This document shows, piece by piece, positions 29,606 to 37,519 of a stretch of 39,355 nucleotides of DNA. The notes under the pieces are model-generated. The model was not told the origin of the DNA and ran no database searches. It saw only the letters and a list, made by a program, of their open reading frames with translations. Source of the stretch: Roseomonas rosulenta (GTDB taxonomy: Bacteria; Pseudomonadota; Alphaproteobacteria; Acetobacterales; Acetobacteraceae); the NCBI RefSeq assembly GCF_016106005.1, contig NZ_JACADR010000013.1, forward strand, positions 1 through 39,355, written 5' to 3'. The position numbers and the translations under genes were made by a program. Within the stretch, counting starts at the first letter, position 1. Each line of letters starts with the position of its first letter.

Positions 29606-30301
29606 ATGAGCGGCGGCACCTGGCAGGCGCGGCGGACGCAGATCGAGACCTATTTCGATCGCACGGCGTCGGAGACCTGGAAGCGGCTGACTTCGGATGC
29701 GCCGGTCTCGGGTATCCGCGCCACGGTGCGCGCCGGGCGCGACGCGATGCGCGCCACGCTGCTGTCCTGGCTGCCGGCGGATATGCGTGGCCTGCGGCTG
29801 CTCGATGCCGGCTGCGGCACCGGCGCACTGTCTGTTGAGGCTGCCAAGCGTGGCGCGTCCGTCGTCGCGATCGATGTCTCGCGTTCGCTCGTGCAGGTGG
29901 CGCGCGAACGCTCTGCCGGCACGCCGGGCGAGATCCGATTCGAGGTCGGCGACATGCTCGACCCGTATCTCGGTACCTTCGACCACGTCGTCGCGATGGA
30001 CAGCCTGATCCATTATCGCGCGCCGGATGCGGTGCGCGCGCTGGCGGGGCTGGCGGCGCGCACGCGCGGGTCGATCTTGTTCACCTTCGCCCCGCGCACG
30101 GTGCTGCTGTCCGCGATGCACACGGTCGGGCGGATCTTCCCGCGCGGCGACCGCGCTCCGGCGATTGAACCGGTTGGCGAGGCCGCGCTGCGGCGCCAGA
30201 TCGAACGCGACCCCGGCCTGGCCGGATTCGTGCCGCGGCACAGCCGTCGGATCGCCTCGGGCTTCTACACCTCCCAGGCCATGGAGTTGCTCGCGCGATG
30301 A
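29606..30301 (+). CDS. bchM: Mg-protoporphyrin IX O-methyltransferase
   Basis: The predicted protein has 231 residues. The N-terminal part has TQIETYFDRTASETWKRLTS, typical of BchM/ChlM. The SAM-binding motif is LLDAGCGTGALSVEAAKRGA, followed by VVAIDVSRSLVQVARER and the acidic EVGDML. The C-terminal RHSRRIASGFYTSQAMELL ends the family pattern. It methylates the ring C propionate of Mg-protoporphyrin IX, the step before AcsF. ATG at 29606 starts 1 base after the bchL stop. The frame's earlier start at 29573 would lie inside bchL. The stop overlaps the lhaA start. Confidence 0.95.
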   Translation: MSGGTWQARRTQIETYFDRTASETWKRLTSDAPVSGIRATVRAGRDAMRATLLSWLPADMRGLRLLDAGCGTGALSVEAAKRGASVVAIDVSRSLVQVARERSAGTPGEIRFEVGDMLDPYLGTFDHVVAMDSLIHYRAPDAVRALAGLAARTRGSILFTFAPRTVLLSAMHTVGRIFPRGDRAPAIEPVGEAALRRQIERDPGLAGFVPRHSRRIASGFYTSQAMELLAR

Positions 30302-31734
30302 GTGGACTCAACGCCCGTCTTGCCAGCGTCTGGACCAAGGTCGGGCACGACCTGCTGCCCTTCGCCGACGAGCATACGGGCGACCTGCCCTGGTCGCGCC
30401 TGTTCCGGCTGTCGCTGTTCCAGCTCTCCTGCGGGATGTCGACGGTGCTGCTGATCGGGACGCTGAACCGGGTGATGATCGTCGAGCTCGGCGTCTCGGC
30501 CGGCCTGGTCGCTCTGATGGTCGCGCTGCCGCTGGTGTTCGCGCCGCTGCGCGCACTGATCGGTTTCCGTTCGGATACCTACCGCTCCGTGCTCGGCTGG
30601 CGCCGCGTGCCGTACTTCTGGCTGGGCAGCGTGGTCCAGTTCGGCGGCCTGGCGATGATGCCCTTCGCGCTGCTGATCCTTTCGGGCGACACCTGGGCGC
30701 CGCCATGGGTCGCGCAAGTCTGCACCGCGATCGCCTTCCTGATGGTGGGCGCGGGGCTGCACACCACGCAGACCGTGGGTCTGGCGCTCGCCACCGACCT
30801 GGTGCCGGAACGCGCGCAGCCTAACGTGGTCGCGCTGCTGTCCATGATGCTGCTGGCGGGCATGGTGGTCGCCGCCATCGGGTTCGGCCTGTTGCTGTCG
30901 GAGTTCAGCCAGCTGCGGCTGATCCAGCTGATCCAGGGCGTGGCCGCGGCCACGCTGGTGCTGAACTTCATCGCCGTGTGGAAGCAGGAGGCGCTCGACC
31001 CGAGCCGCACCACCGGCCTCGACAAGGGCGAGCCGGGCTTCCTCGAGAGCTTCAACGTCTTGCGCCGCGATGGGCCGTGGAACCGCCGCCTGGCCGCAGT
31101 GGGCCTCGGCACCGCCGGCTTCGCCATGCAGGACGTGCTGCTGGAACCCTATGGCGGCCAGGTGCTGGGACTGAGCGTCGGCGCCACAACCGGGTTGACC
31201 GCGCTGATGGCTGGCGGTGGCGTGATCGGCTTCATCCTCGCGGCGCGCTGGCTCTCGGCCGGGCAGGATCCGTACCGGATCTGCGGCTATGGCGCGCTGA
31301 CCGGCGTGGCCGGCTTCGCGTTCGTGATCTTCGCCGGCGCCAGCGGGTCCACCGTCGTATTCGCTGCCGGCACCGCCCTGATCGGCCTGGGTGCGGGCTT
31401 CTTCGCACATGCCACGCTGACCGCCTGCATGCGGGCGGCGCCGCCTGAGCGCACCGGGCTCGCGCTCGGCCTTTGGGGCGCGGTTCAGGCCACCTGCGGC
31501 GGTGCGGCGATCGCCTTCGGCGGTGTGCTGCGCGATGGCGTCACCGCGCTTGCCGAACGCGGCTTCCTCGGTGCGGGGCTGGAAGGCCCTGTCACCGGCT
31601 ACGTCACCGTCTATGCGCTGGAGATTGCGCTGCTGTTCGCCACCATTGCCGCTGTCGGGCCCCTCGTGGCCCGGCTGCGGCCTTCCGTGACTACCCGGAC
31701 CGGCGTCGCCGATCCGGCATCCATTCGATCCTGA
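30298..31734 (+). CDS. lhaA: LhaA-type PucC-family (BCD) membrane protein, light-harvesting 1 assembly
   Basis: The protein has 478 residues and about 12 helices. It has the BCD-family TLNRVMIVELGVSAGLVALM, the loop FRSDTYRSVLGWRRVPYFWL, GLHTTQTVGLALATDLVPE, and AMQDVLLEPYGGQVLGLSVG. The position directly after bchM and before puhA is that of lhaA (ORF477/F1696) in purple bacteria, where it assists assembly of the LH1 antenna. It acts in the inner membrane. The ATG overlaps the bchM stop by 4 bases. In other purple bacteria a puhA promoter lies inside this gene; none could be assigned here by eye. Confidence 0.93.
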   Translation: MSGLNARLASVWTKVGHDLLPFADEHTGDLPWSRLFRLSLFQLSCGMSTVLLIGTLNRVMIVELGVSAGLVALMVALPLVFAPLRALIGFRSDTYRSVLGWRRVPYFWLGSVVQFGGLAMMPFALLILSGDTWAPPWVAQVCTAIAFLMVGAGLHTTQTVGLALATDLVPERAQPNVVALLSMMLLAGMVVAAIGFGLLLSEFSQLRLIQLIQGVAAATLVLNFIAVWKQEALDPSRTTGLDKGEPGFLESFNVLRRDGPWNRRLAAVGLGTAGFAMQDVLLEPYGGQVLGLSVGATTGLTALMAGGGVIGFILAARWLSAGQDPYRICGYGALTGVAGFAFVIFAGASGSTVVFAAGTALIGLGAGFFAHATLTACMRAAPPERTGLALGLWGAVQATCGGAAIAFGGVLRDGVTALAERGFLGAGLEGPVTGYVTVYALEIALLFATIAAVGPLVARLRPSVTTRTGVADPASIRS

Positions 31735-31751
31735 AGGAAGCGGAGGTCACC

Positions 31752-32534
31752 ATGCCCACGCCACCACCCACCCCGGTGTTTCTCGACCTTGCGGCTCTGT
31801 CGCTCTACCTGTTCTTCGCATTCTTCGCGTTCCTGGTGTTCTGGCTGCACCGGGAGGGCAAGCGCGAGGGCTATCCGCTTGTGTCCGACCGCTCCGACCG
31901 GCCGAACTTCGGTACCATCCACGGCTTCCCCGAGACGCCGCCGCCCAAGGTGTTCCGCCTGCACTACCCGCCGGGTGCGACGGTGACGCAGGGCGACCAG
32001 CCCGAGCGCGACATCTCCGCCCTGGTGATCGAGGACCCGTACAACGGCACGCCCATCACGCCCAAGGGCGATGCGATGCGTGATGGCCTGGGCGCGGCGT
32101 CCTACGCCATGCGGCACGACGCGCCGGACCTCGCCTATGACGACAACCTGCCCAAGATCGTCCCGCTCCGCGCCGCGCCGGGCTGGCACATCGCGGAGGA
32201 GGATCCGAACCCGATCGGCCGGCCGGTCACGACGCTCGACGGCGAGACCGTCGGCACCGTGGCCGACCTCTGGACCGACCGGTCGGAATACGTGCTGCGC
32301 TACATCGAGGTGGACGCGGTCGGCGGCCGGCGCATCCTGGTGCCGATGTTCCTCGCGACAATCAACGACGACGGCGACGTCCGCGTGGTGTCGGTGACCG
32401 CCGCGCAGTTCGCCGCCGCGCCCGGCATCAAGAGCCCCGAGCAGATCACGCTGCTCGAGGAGGACATGATCGCCGGCTATTTCGGCGGCGGCCACCTGCA
32501 CGCCACGCCCGAGCGCAGCGAGCCGCTGGTATGA
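31752..32534 (+). CDS. puhA: Photosynthetic reaction centre H subunit
   Basis: The protein has 260 residues. A single transmembrane helix (LAALSLYLFFAFFAFLVFWL, about residues 12-31) is followed by HREGKREGYPL, the conserved start of the cytoplasmic domain. The domain contains DPYNGTPITPKGDAM, a PRC-barrel-like segment GRPVTTLDGETVGTVADLW, and ILVPMFLATI. PuhA caps the reaction centre on the cytoplasmic side and helps proton delivery to QB. GGAGG lies 5 bases before the ATG, the best ribosome-binding site among the array genes, in line with a product needed in quantity. The frame back to 31473 is a shadow inside lhaA. Confidence 0.96.
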   Translation: MPTPPPTPVFLDLAALSLYLFFAFFAFLVFWLHREGKREGYPLVSDRSDRPNFGTIHGFPETPPPKVFRLHYPPGATVTQGDQPERDISALVIEDPYNGTPITPKGDAMRDGLGAASYAMRHDAPDLAYDDNLPKIVPLRAAPGWHIAEEDPNPIGRPVTTLDGETVGTVADLWTDRSEYVLRYIEVDAVGGRRILVPMFLATINDDGDVRVVSVTAAQFAAAPGIKSPEQITLLEEDMIAGYFGGGHLHATPERSEPLV

Positions 32535-33211
32535 GCGGCGCCTCTGCCCGTCCGGGGGTGACCGAGCACGGCTTCGAGCCCGTGCCCGGCCTGCCCGAAC
32601 GCTTGCCGGAGGGCGAGACGCTGCTCTGGCAGGGCCGCCCCGGTTGGCGTGGTCTGGCACGCGGGGCGCTGCATGTGCGCGGCATCGCCGCGTACTTCGC
32701 CATGGTCGCGGCCTGGCAGGGGGCCTCGGTCGCGACTGCCGGGGGCAGCATGGTCGAGGCGGTAGCCGCCGCCGGGCTGATGCTGCTGATCGGTGCGATG
32801 CCGATCGCCTTCCTGGTCGCCTATGCTTGGATGGCGGCGCGTGGCGCGGTCTATTCCATCACCAACCGGCGCATCGTGATGCGGGTGGGGGTCGCGCTGC
32901 CGGTGACCATCAACCTGCCCTTCGCGCTTGTGGAGAGTGCCGCCTTGTCGCGGCGCGCCGATGGCAGCGGCGACCTGGTGCTGCACCTGGCGGGGAAGCA
33001 GCGCGCTTCCTGGATCGCGCTGTGGCCGCATTGCCGACCCTGGCGCTTCACGCGACCGGAGCCGATGCTGCGCGCTCTGCCGGATGCGGAGGCGGTGGCG
33101 CAGGTGCTGGGTCGGGCTCTGGCCGCCGCGGCCGCCATGCCGGTGACGCCTATCGCTGGCGCCGATGCGCCGCGCAACACCTCGCGCCCTGGCGCCGAGG
33201 CAATGGCCTGA
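32531..33211 (+). CDS. puhB: Photosynthetic complex assembly protein PuhB
   Basis: The protein has 226 residues. After an N-terminal cytosolic stretch with LPEGETLLWQGRPGWRGLA come two to three hydrophobic segments (GIAAYFAMVAAWQ, AAAGLMLLIGAMPIAFLVAY). A bacterial PH-like strand region follows (YSITNRRIVMRVGVALPVTI, then NLPFALVESAAL). This is the layout of PuhB, which helps reaction-centre and LH1 assembly. The ATG overlaps the puhA stop (ATGA). The last 30 residues are Ala/Pro-rich. Confidence 0.93.
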   Translation: MSGASARPGVTEHGFEPVPGLPERLPEGETLLWQGRPGWRGLARGALHVRGIAAYFAMVAAWQGASVATAGGSMVEAVAAAGLMLLIGAMPIAFLVAYAWMAARGAVYSITNRRIVMRVGVALPVTINLPFALVESAALSRRADGSGDLVLHLAGKQRASWIALWPHCRPWRFTRPEPMLRALPDAEAVAQVLGRALAAAAAMPVTPIAGADAPRNTSRPGAEAMA

Positions 33212-33229
33212 GACAAGGGAGAGACCGCG

Positions 33230-33676
33230 ATGCATCGCACCATGCGCCAGGAAGTCTTCGGAAAGGGTCCCGTGCTGGCCATGGGCCTCGGAATCCTCGC
33301 GCTGGTCGGACTGACGATCGCGCCGCTTCCCTCGGCCCGCGCACCCGAGAGCTCGGCGTTGGTGCGCAGCGAGCGTAGCTTCGTCGCCGCCGACCGCGGC
33401 GATGGCGCGGTGGTGCTGAGCGATGCCGCGACGGGGCGCGAGGTGCTGCTGGTCGCCCCGGGCGAGGATGGCTTCCTGCGCGGCACGCTGCGCGGGCTGG
33501 CGCGCGACCGCCGGTTGCGCGATCTTGGGCCGCAGGCACCCTTCCGCCTGGTGTCCTGGAGCGACGGACGGCTGACACTGGACGACACGGCCACAGGCCG
33601 GCGTCTTGACCTTCTGGCCTTTGGCCAGACGCAGGCGGACGCCTTCGCGCGTCTCCTGCCAATCGGGGAGAAATAA
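33230..33676 (+). CDS. puhC: Photosynthetic complex assembly protein PuhC
   Basis: The protein has 148 residues. One N-terminal membrane anchor (GPVLAMGLGILALVGLTIAP) is followed by a periplasmic domain of short strands: SALVRSERSFVAADRGDGAV, then EVLLVAPGEDGFLRGTLRGL, RRLRDLG and FRLVSWSDGRLTLDDTATGR. This is the size and layout of PuhC (the putative photosynthetic complex assembly protein of alphaproteobacteria), which supports LH1-reaction centre organisation. It starts 18 bases after puhB with GGGAGA upstream, and orf106 begins 3 bases after its stop. Confidence 0.92.
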   Translation: MHRTMRQEVFGKGPVLAMGLGILALVGLTIAPLPSARAPESSALVRSERSFVAADRGDGAVVLSDAATGREVLLVAPGEDGFLRGTLRGLARDRRLRDLGPQAPFRLVSWSDGRLTLDDTATGRRLDLLAFGQTQADAFARLLPIGEK

Positions 33677-33679
33677 AAC

Positions 33680-34000
33680 ATGACGACGAAGGGCAATGGC
33701 TGGCCGCGCTGGCTGGGCGGACCCTCCACGCTGGAGGTTCCCTGCACGGTCGAGATCGAGCGCAGCTTCGACAGTTTCCACGCCTATGCGGTGCCCGAGG
33801 GCGTGGACCTCCGCCCGGGCGACCGTGTGGTGGTGCATGGCACGCCCGACCACGTGGCCTTCGGTGAGAAGATGTCCTTCGAGACGCGCGCCACCGTCTA
33901 CCGCGCCGGACCGTTCACGCGCTTCTGGACGCAATGGGTCGCGATCTTCGAGCTGACCGAGCTGTATCACTGCGGGTTCGAGCCGAAGGAGGCCACGTGA
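33680..34000 (+). CDS. Unassigned protein between puhC and acsF (orf106)
   Basis: The protein has 106 residues and no signal peptide or membrane segment. It contains [20 protein letters not shown], a turn-rich [20 protein letters not shown], and an aromatic C-terminal part with [20 protein letters not shown]. The predicted structure is mostly strands, perhaps a small barrel. It starts 3 bases after puhC, and its stop overlaps the acsF start (TGATG), so it is fully embedded in the operon. Tight coupling to acsF suggests a role in the aerobic cyclase reaction or in reaction-centre assembly. This is inference from position; no function is known to me. Confidence 0.8.
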   Translation: MTTKGNGWPRWLGGPSTLEVPCTVEIERSFDSFHAYAVPEGVDLRPGDRVVVHGTPDHVAFGEKMSFETRATVYRAGPFTRFWTQWVAIFELTELYHCGFEPKEAT

Positions 34001-35100
34001 TGGAGGCCCTCGTGCTCGGCGGCCCGGATGAACTGCCGCTCGGAACCAAGCAGGGGTCGTCGGCCGTCGCGACGCGCATGGCGCTGACCGAGACGGTGCT
34101 CAGCCCGCGCTTCTACACCACCGATTTCGCCGCCATGGACAAGGTGGATGTGGAGCCGCTGCGTGCCCAGTGGGACCGGCTGATGGATGAGTTCCGCGCC
34201 GACCCCAACAAGGGTCACTTCGTCCGCAACGAGGATTTCGACAAGTTCGATCTCGACAGCCTGCCCGAAGGGCTGCGGAAGGAACTCGTCGAATTCCTGG
34301 TGAGCAGCGTCACCGCCGAATTCTCCGGCTGCGTGCTCTATGCCGAGATCAAGAAGCGCGTGAGCAACCCGGACATGAAGGAGCTCTTCGCGGTGATGGC
34401 CCGCGACGAAAGCCGCCATGCCGGCTTCATCAACGACAGCCTGAAGGACATCGGCGTCGGCGTGGATCTTGGCTTCCTGACCAAGTCGAAGAAGTACCAC
34501 TACTTCCAGCCGAAGTTCATCTTCTACGCCACCTACCTGAGCGAGAAGATCGGCTACGCCCGCTACATCACCATCTTCCGGCAGTTCGAGAAGCACCCCG
34601 AGCTGCGCTTCCACCCGATCTTCCAGTGGTTCGAGAAGTGGTGCAACGACGAGTTCCGCCACGGCGAGGCCTTTGCCCTGCTGATGCGCGCCAACCCGTC
34701 GCTGGTCAGCGGCTACAACGTCTGGTGGTGCCGCTTCTTCCAGCTCGCGGTCTTCGCGACGATGTACGTGCGCGACCATGCGCGGCCGGAGTTCCACAAG
34801 GCGCTCGGCATGACGCCGACCGACTACGACATGCGCGTCTTCCGCATCACCGAGGAGATCTGCCGCCAGGTCTTCCCGGCGACGCTCGACGTCGACCATC
34901 CGGGCTTCCTGCGCGACATGGAACGCCTGCGCGTCCTGGGCGAGGGGATCGCCGCGGCCAAGGCGCAGGGCGGCGTGGTGGGCGGGGCGAAGCGCGTGGG
35001 GCTGACGCTTGCGGCTGGCACGACCTTCCTGCGCGCGCTGCTGCGGCGGCCGCGCCGGCATGCGCTGCCGGCCGATGCCCGGCTGGCGCCGGCCTGGTAG
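34000..35100 (+). CDS. acsF: Aerobic Mg-protoporphyrin IX monomethyl ester oxidative cyclase
   Basis: The predicted protein has 366 residues. The di-iron ligands lie in the expected motifs: [25 protein letters not shown] (D-E-x-R-H type), and [14 protein letters not shown]. The N-terminal part has [14 protein letters not shown] and [17 protein letters not shown], typical of AcsF. It forms the isocyclic ring E using O2, so bacteriochlorophyll synthesis here requires or uses oxygen. The ATG follows AGGAGG by 7 bases and overlaps the orf106 stop. The C-terminal 35 residues are basic and Ala-rich. The frame upstream from 33934 is not used. Confidence 0.97.
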   Translation: MEALVLGGPDELPLGTKQGSSAVATRMALTETVLSPRFYTTDFAAMDKVDVEPLRAQWDRLMDEFRADPNKGHFVRNEDFDKFDLDSLPEGLRKELVEFLVSSVTAEFSGCVLYAEIKKRVSNPDMKELFAVMARDESRHAGFINDSLKDIGVGVDLGFLTKSKKYHYFQPKFIFYATYLSEKIGYARYITIFRQFEKHPELRFHPIFQWFEKWCNDEFRHGEAFALLMRANPSLVSGYNVWWCRFFQLAVFATMYVRDHARPEFHKALGMTPTDYDMRVFRITEEICRQVFPATLDVDHPGFLRDMERLRVLGEGIAAAKAQGGVVGGAKRVGLTLAAGTTFLRALLRRPRRHALPADARLAPAW

Positions 35101-35121
35101 GACAGGGAGGCACGCCGCACC

Positions 35122-36198
35122 ATGGCCGAATTTGCCCTTCCAGCTCTGGTTGCTATCTTCGTTTGGTGGTTCAGCACTGGGCTGATCCTGCTGCTGGACG
35201 GGCTGCGGCCGGAAACCTTCCGCCGCTCCATGGCCTTCGCGACCTTCTTCCTGCTGAGCGCGCTGTCCGGAACCTGGGCGATCGCGCAGGACAGCTCGGT
35301 CACCGGTGCCTATGTTGGCTTCCTGTGCGGCCTTGCGGTCTGGGGCTGGATCGAGCTGTCCTTCCTGACCGGGCTGATCACCGGGCCGCGGCGCACGCCC
35401 TGCCCGCCGGGGCTGTCGGGGCCGCGGCGCGTGGTCGCAGCGATCGGCGCCATCCTGTGGCACGAATGCGCCATCATCGCCGCGGCGGTGGTCCTGGTGG
35501 CGCTGTCATGGGGGGCGGCCAACCAGGTCGCCGTATGGACCTTCATGATCCTGTGGGTCATGCGGCAATCCACCAAGATCAACATCTTCCTGGGCGCGCG
35601 GAACACTGGCGAAGTCTTCCTGCCGGACCATCTGCGCTACATCGGTTCCTATTTCCGCCACCGCTCGATGAACCTGCTGTTTCCTTTCTCCGTCATGGCC
35701 TCGACGCTGTTCTGCGCCTGGCTGTTCCACCATGCGTTCAAGTCCGGCGCCACGCCCTTCGACGTGACGGCGGCGAGCCTGCTCGGCACGCTGGCCGCGC
35801 TTGCCGTGCTGGAACACTGGTTCCTGATGATGCCCCTGCCGATCGAGCGTCTCTGGCGCTGGGCAATGGACCGCCGCGAGGCTTCGGGACGTGCGGCACC
35901 GCGCGTTGCGGCCTGGGAATCGGGCCTCTCCGCGCCCTGCGACGCCGACCGGCTGGGCCGCCTTCTGAACGAGGTGGCGGATGGCGCCTATGGCCCGGTC
36001 GAGAGCCTGCGCGGCACGCTGCGCTCCGCCTCGGGCTCGGGCTGGGTGGAGTTCGACCTGTCCGGGGGGCGCGCGCAGCTTGCTGCCTTCACCCCCGCCG
36101 CCAATGCTGCGCCGCGTGTGGTTGCGGTCGGCGCCACGCAGGACCTGATGCGCCTGCGCGCCGCGCTGCTCGCCTGCCTGAGGCCAGCCGCGGCATGA
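35122..36198 (+). CDS. puhE: Photosynthetic complex assembly protein PuhE, with a C-terminal extension
   Basis: The protein has 358 residues. Residues 1-260 form about seven hydrophobic helices with the family's [73 protein letters not shown] and [20 protein letters not shown]. PuhE is an inner-membrane factor for reaction-centre assembly or bacteriochlorophyll supply. Known members are about 245-275 residues long from memory. Here about 85 further residues follow, soluble and strand-forming, with [20 protein letters not shown]. The gene lies 21 bases after acsF, and its stop overlaps a short ORF leading into hemA. Confidence 0.92.
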   Translation: MAEFALPALVAIFVWWFSTGLILLLDGLRPETFRRSMAFATFFLLSALSGTWAIAQDSSVTGAYVGFLCGLAVWGWIELSFLTGLITGPRRTPCPPGLSGPRRVVAAIGAILWHECAIIAAAVVLVALSWGAANQVAVWTFMILWVMRQSTKINIFLGARNTGEVFLPDHLRYIGSYFRHRSMNLLFPFSVMASTLFCAWLFHHAFKSGATPFDVTAASLLGTLAALAVLEHWFLMMPLPIERLWRWAMDRREASGRAAPRVAAWESGLSAPCDADRLGRLLNEVADGAYGPVESLRGTLRSASGSGWVEFDLSGGRAQLAAFTPAANAAPRVVAVGATQDLMRLRAALLACLRPAAA

Positions 36199-36208
36199 TC
36201 GAGGTCAA
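36195..36208. promoter_or_regulatory. FNR-like site upstream of hemA
   Basis: ATGAT-CGAG-GTCAA matches the FNR/FnrL consensus TTGAT-N4-ATCAA at 8 of 10 positions and lies 100 bases before the hemA start. In R. sphaeroides hemA is under FnrL control. The match is partial and sits on the puhE stop codon, so it may be chance. Confidence 0.25.
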
Positions 36209-36311
36209 TGTATCCTCGGACCGCACCGCGAATTCTATCGGCATCGCGCCGCGCCGTCGCGCATGCTCGCCAGCCAAGGCGCAACAGAGCACCCGGGGGG
36301 TGACGCCATGA
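36195..36311 (+). CDS. Possible 38-residue ORF bridging puhE and hemA
   Basis: The ATG (36195) overlaps the puhE stop (ATGA), and the TGA (36309-36311) overlaps the hemA ATG (ATGA). The frame thus exactly fills the puhE-hemA gap. The product starts [10 protein letters not shown] and ends with STRGVTP. Third-position GC is lower than in flanking genes, and long open frames are common here by chance, so a real peptide is not proven. It may serve to carry ribosomes from puhE to hemA. Confidence 0.3.
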   Translation: MIEVNVSSDRTANSIGIAPRRRACSPAKAQQSTRGVTP

Positions 36312-37519
36312 ACTACGAAGCCTATTTCCGCGCGCAGCTCGACGGCCTCCGGCGCGAGGGGCGTTACCGCGTCTTCGCCGACATCGAGCGCCAGGCCGGA
36401 GCCTTCCCCCGCGCGATCCGCCATGACGCCGGCAAGACGCGTGAAGTGACGGTGTGGTGCTCGAACGACTATCTCGGGATGGGGCAGCACCCGAAGGTTC
36501 TGGCGGCGATGCACGAGGCGCTGGACCGCTACGGCGCGGGCGCGGGCGGCACGCGCAACATCTCGGGCACCAACCACGCGCATGTGCTGCTGGAACAGGA
36601 ACTGGCGGCACTGCACGGGACTGAGGCGGCGCTGCTGTTCAACTCGGGCTACATGTCGAACTGGGCGTCGCTGTCCACGCTGGCCTCGCGCATGCCGGGC
36701 TGTGTGATCGTCTCGGACGAGATGAACCACGCCTCCATGATCGAGGGCATGCGCCATTCCCGCGCCGAGCGCCGGCTGTTCCGCCACAACGACGTGGTCG
36801 ACCTGCGCCGCGTGCTGTCCGAACTGGACCCCAGGGCGCCGAAGCTGGTCGCCTTCGAGAGCGTCTATTCCATGGATGGCGACATCGCGCCGATCCACGA
36901 CATCTGCGACGTCGCCGAGGAATTCGGCGCCATGACCTATTGCGACGAGGTGCATGGAGTCGGCCTCTATGGCCCAACCGGCGGCGGTGTCACCGAGCGC
37001 GACAGCGCATCGCATCGCCTGACCGTCATCGAGGGCACGCTGGCAAAGGCCTTCGGCGTGATCGGCGGCTACATCGCGGGCACGCATGCGATGTGCGACT
37101 TCGTGCGGTCCTTCGCCTCGGGCTTCATCTTCTCGACCGCGCTGCCCCCGGCGGTCGCCGCCGGTGCGCGCGCCGCGATCCAGCACCTGCGCGCCAGCAC
37201 GGTCGAGCGCGAGCGCCTGCACGAACGCGCCGCCACGCTGCGCAAGCGCCTCGACGCCATCGGCGTGCCGCACCTGCAGAACAATAGTCATATCGTGCCG
37301 GTGATGGTCTACGATCCCGTCATCTGCAAGAACATCTCGGACCTGCTGCTCGACGAGCACGGCGTCTATGTTCAGCCGATCAACTACCCCACCGTGCCGC
37401 GCGGCACGGAGCGGCTGCGCATCACGCCCTCGCCGGTGCATACTGATGCCGACATGGACCATCTGGTCGCGTCGCTGGAGGATGTGTGGTCAAGGTTCAG
37501 CCTGAGGCGCGCGGCTTGA
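36308..37519 (+). CDS. hemA: 5-aminolevulinate synthase
   Basis: The protein has 403 residues and is a PLP-dependent alpha-oxoamine synthase. Landmarks are [87 protein letters not shown], and the PLP lysine Lys247 in [14 protein letters not shown]. It condenses glycine and succinyl-CoA to 5-aminolevulinate, the first step of the C4 tetrapyrrole route used by Alphaproteobacteria. A small hairpin (CACCC-GGG-GGGTG) lies just before the ATG. Its stop overlaps the bchI start (TGATG), so precursor supply and Mg chelatase are translated together. A second hemA may exist elsewhere in the genome. Confidence 0.96.
   Translation: MNYEAYFRAQLDGLRREGRYRVFADIERQAGAFPRAIRHDAGKTREVTVWCSNDYLGMGQHPKVLAAMHEALDRYGAGAGGTRNISGTNHAHVLLEQELAALHGTEAALLFNSGYMSNWASLSTLASRMPGCVIVSDEMNHASMIEGMRHSRAERRLFRHNDVVDLRRVLSELDPRAPKLVAFESVYSMDGDIAPIHDICDVAEEFGAMTYCDEVHGVGLYGPTGGGVTERDSASHRLTVIEGTLAKAFGVIGGYIAGTHAMCDFVRSFASGFIFSTALPPAVAAGARAAIQHLRASTVERERLHERAATLRKRLDAIGVPHLQNNSHIVPVMVYDPVICKNISDLLLDEHGVYVQPINYPTVPRGTERLRITPSPVHTDADMDHLVASLEDVWSRFSLRRAA

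Noticed and set aside
34626-36311. 561-codon plus-strand frame over acsF and puhE as one protein
   Set aside because: It is out of frame with both genes. Only its last 38 codons, after the puhE stop, were kept as a possible short ORF.
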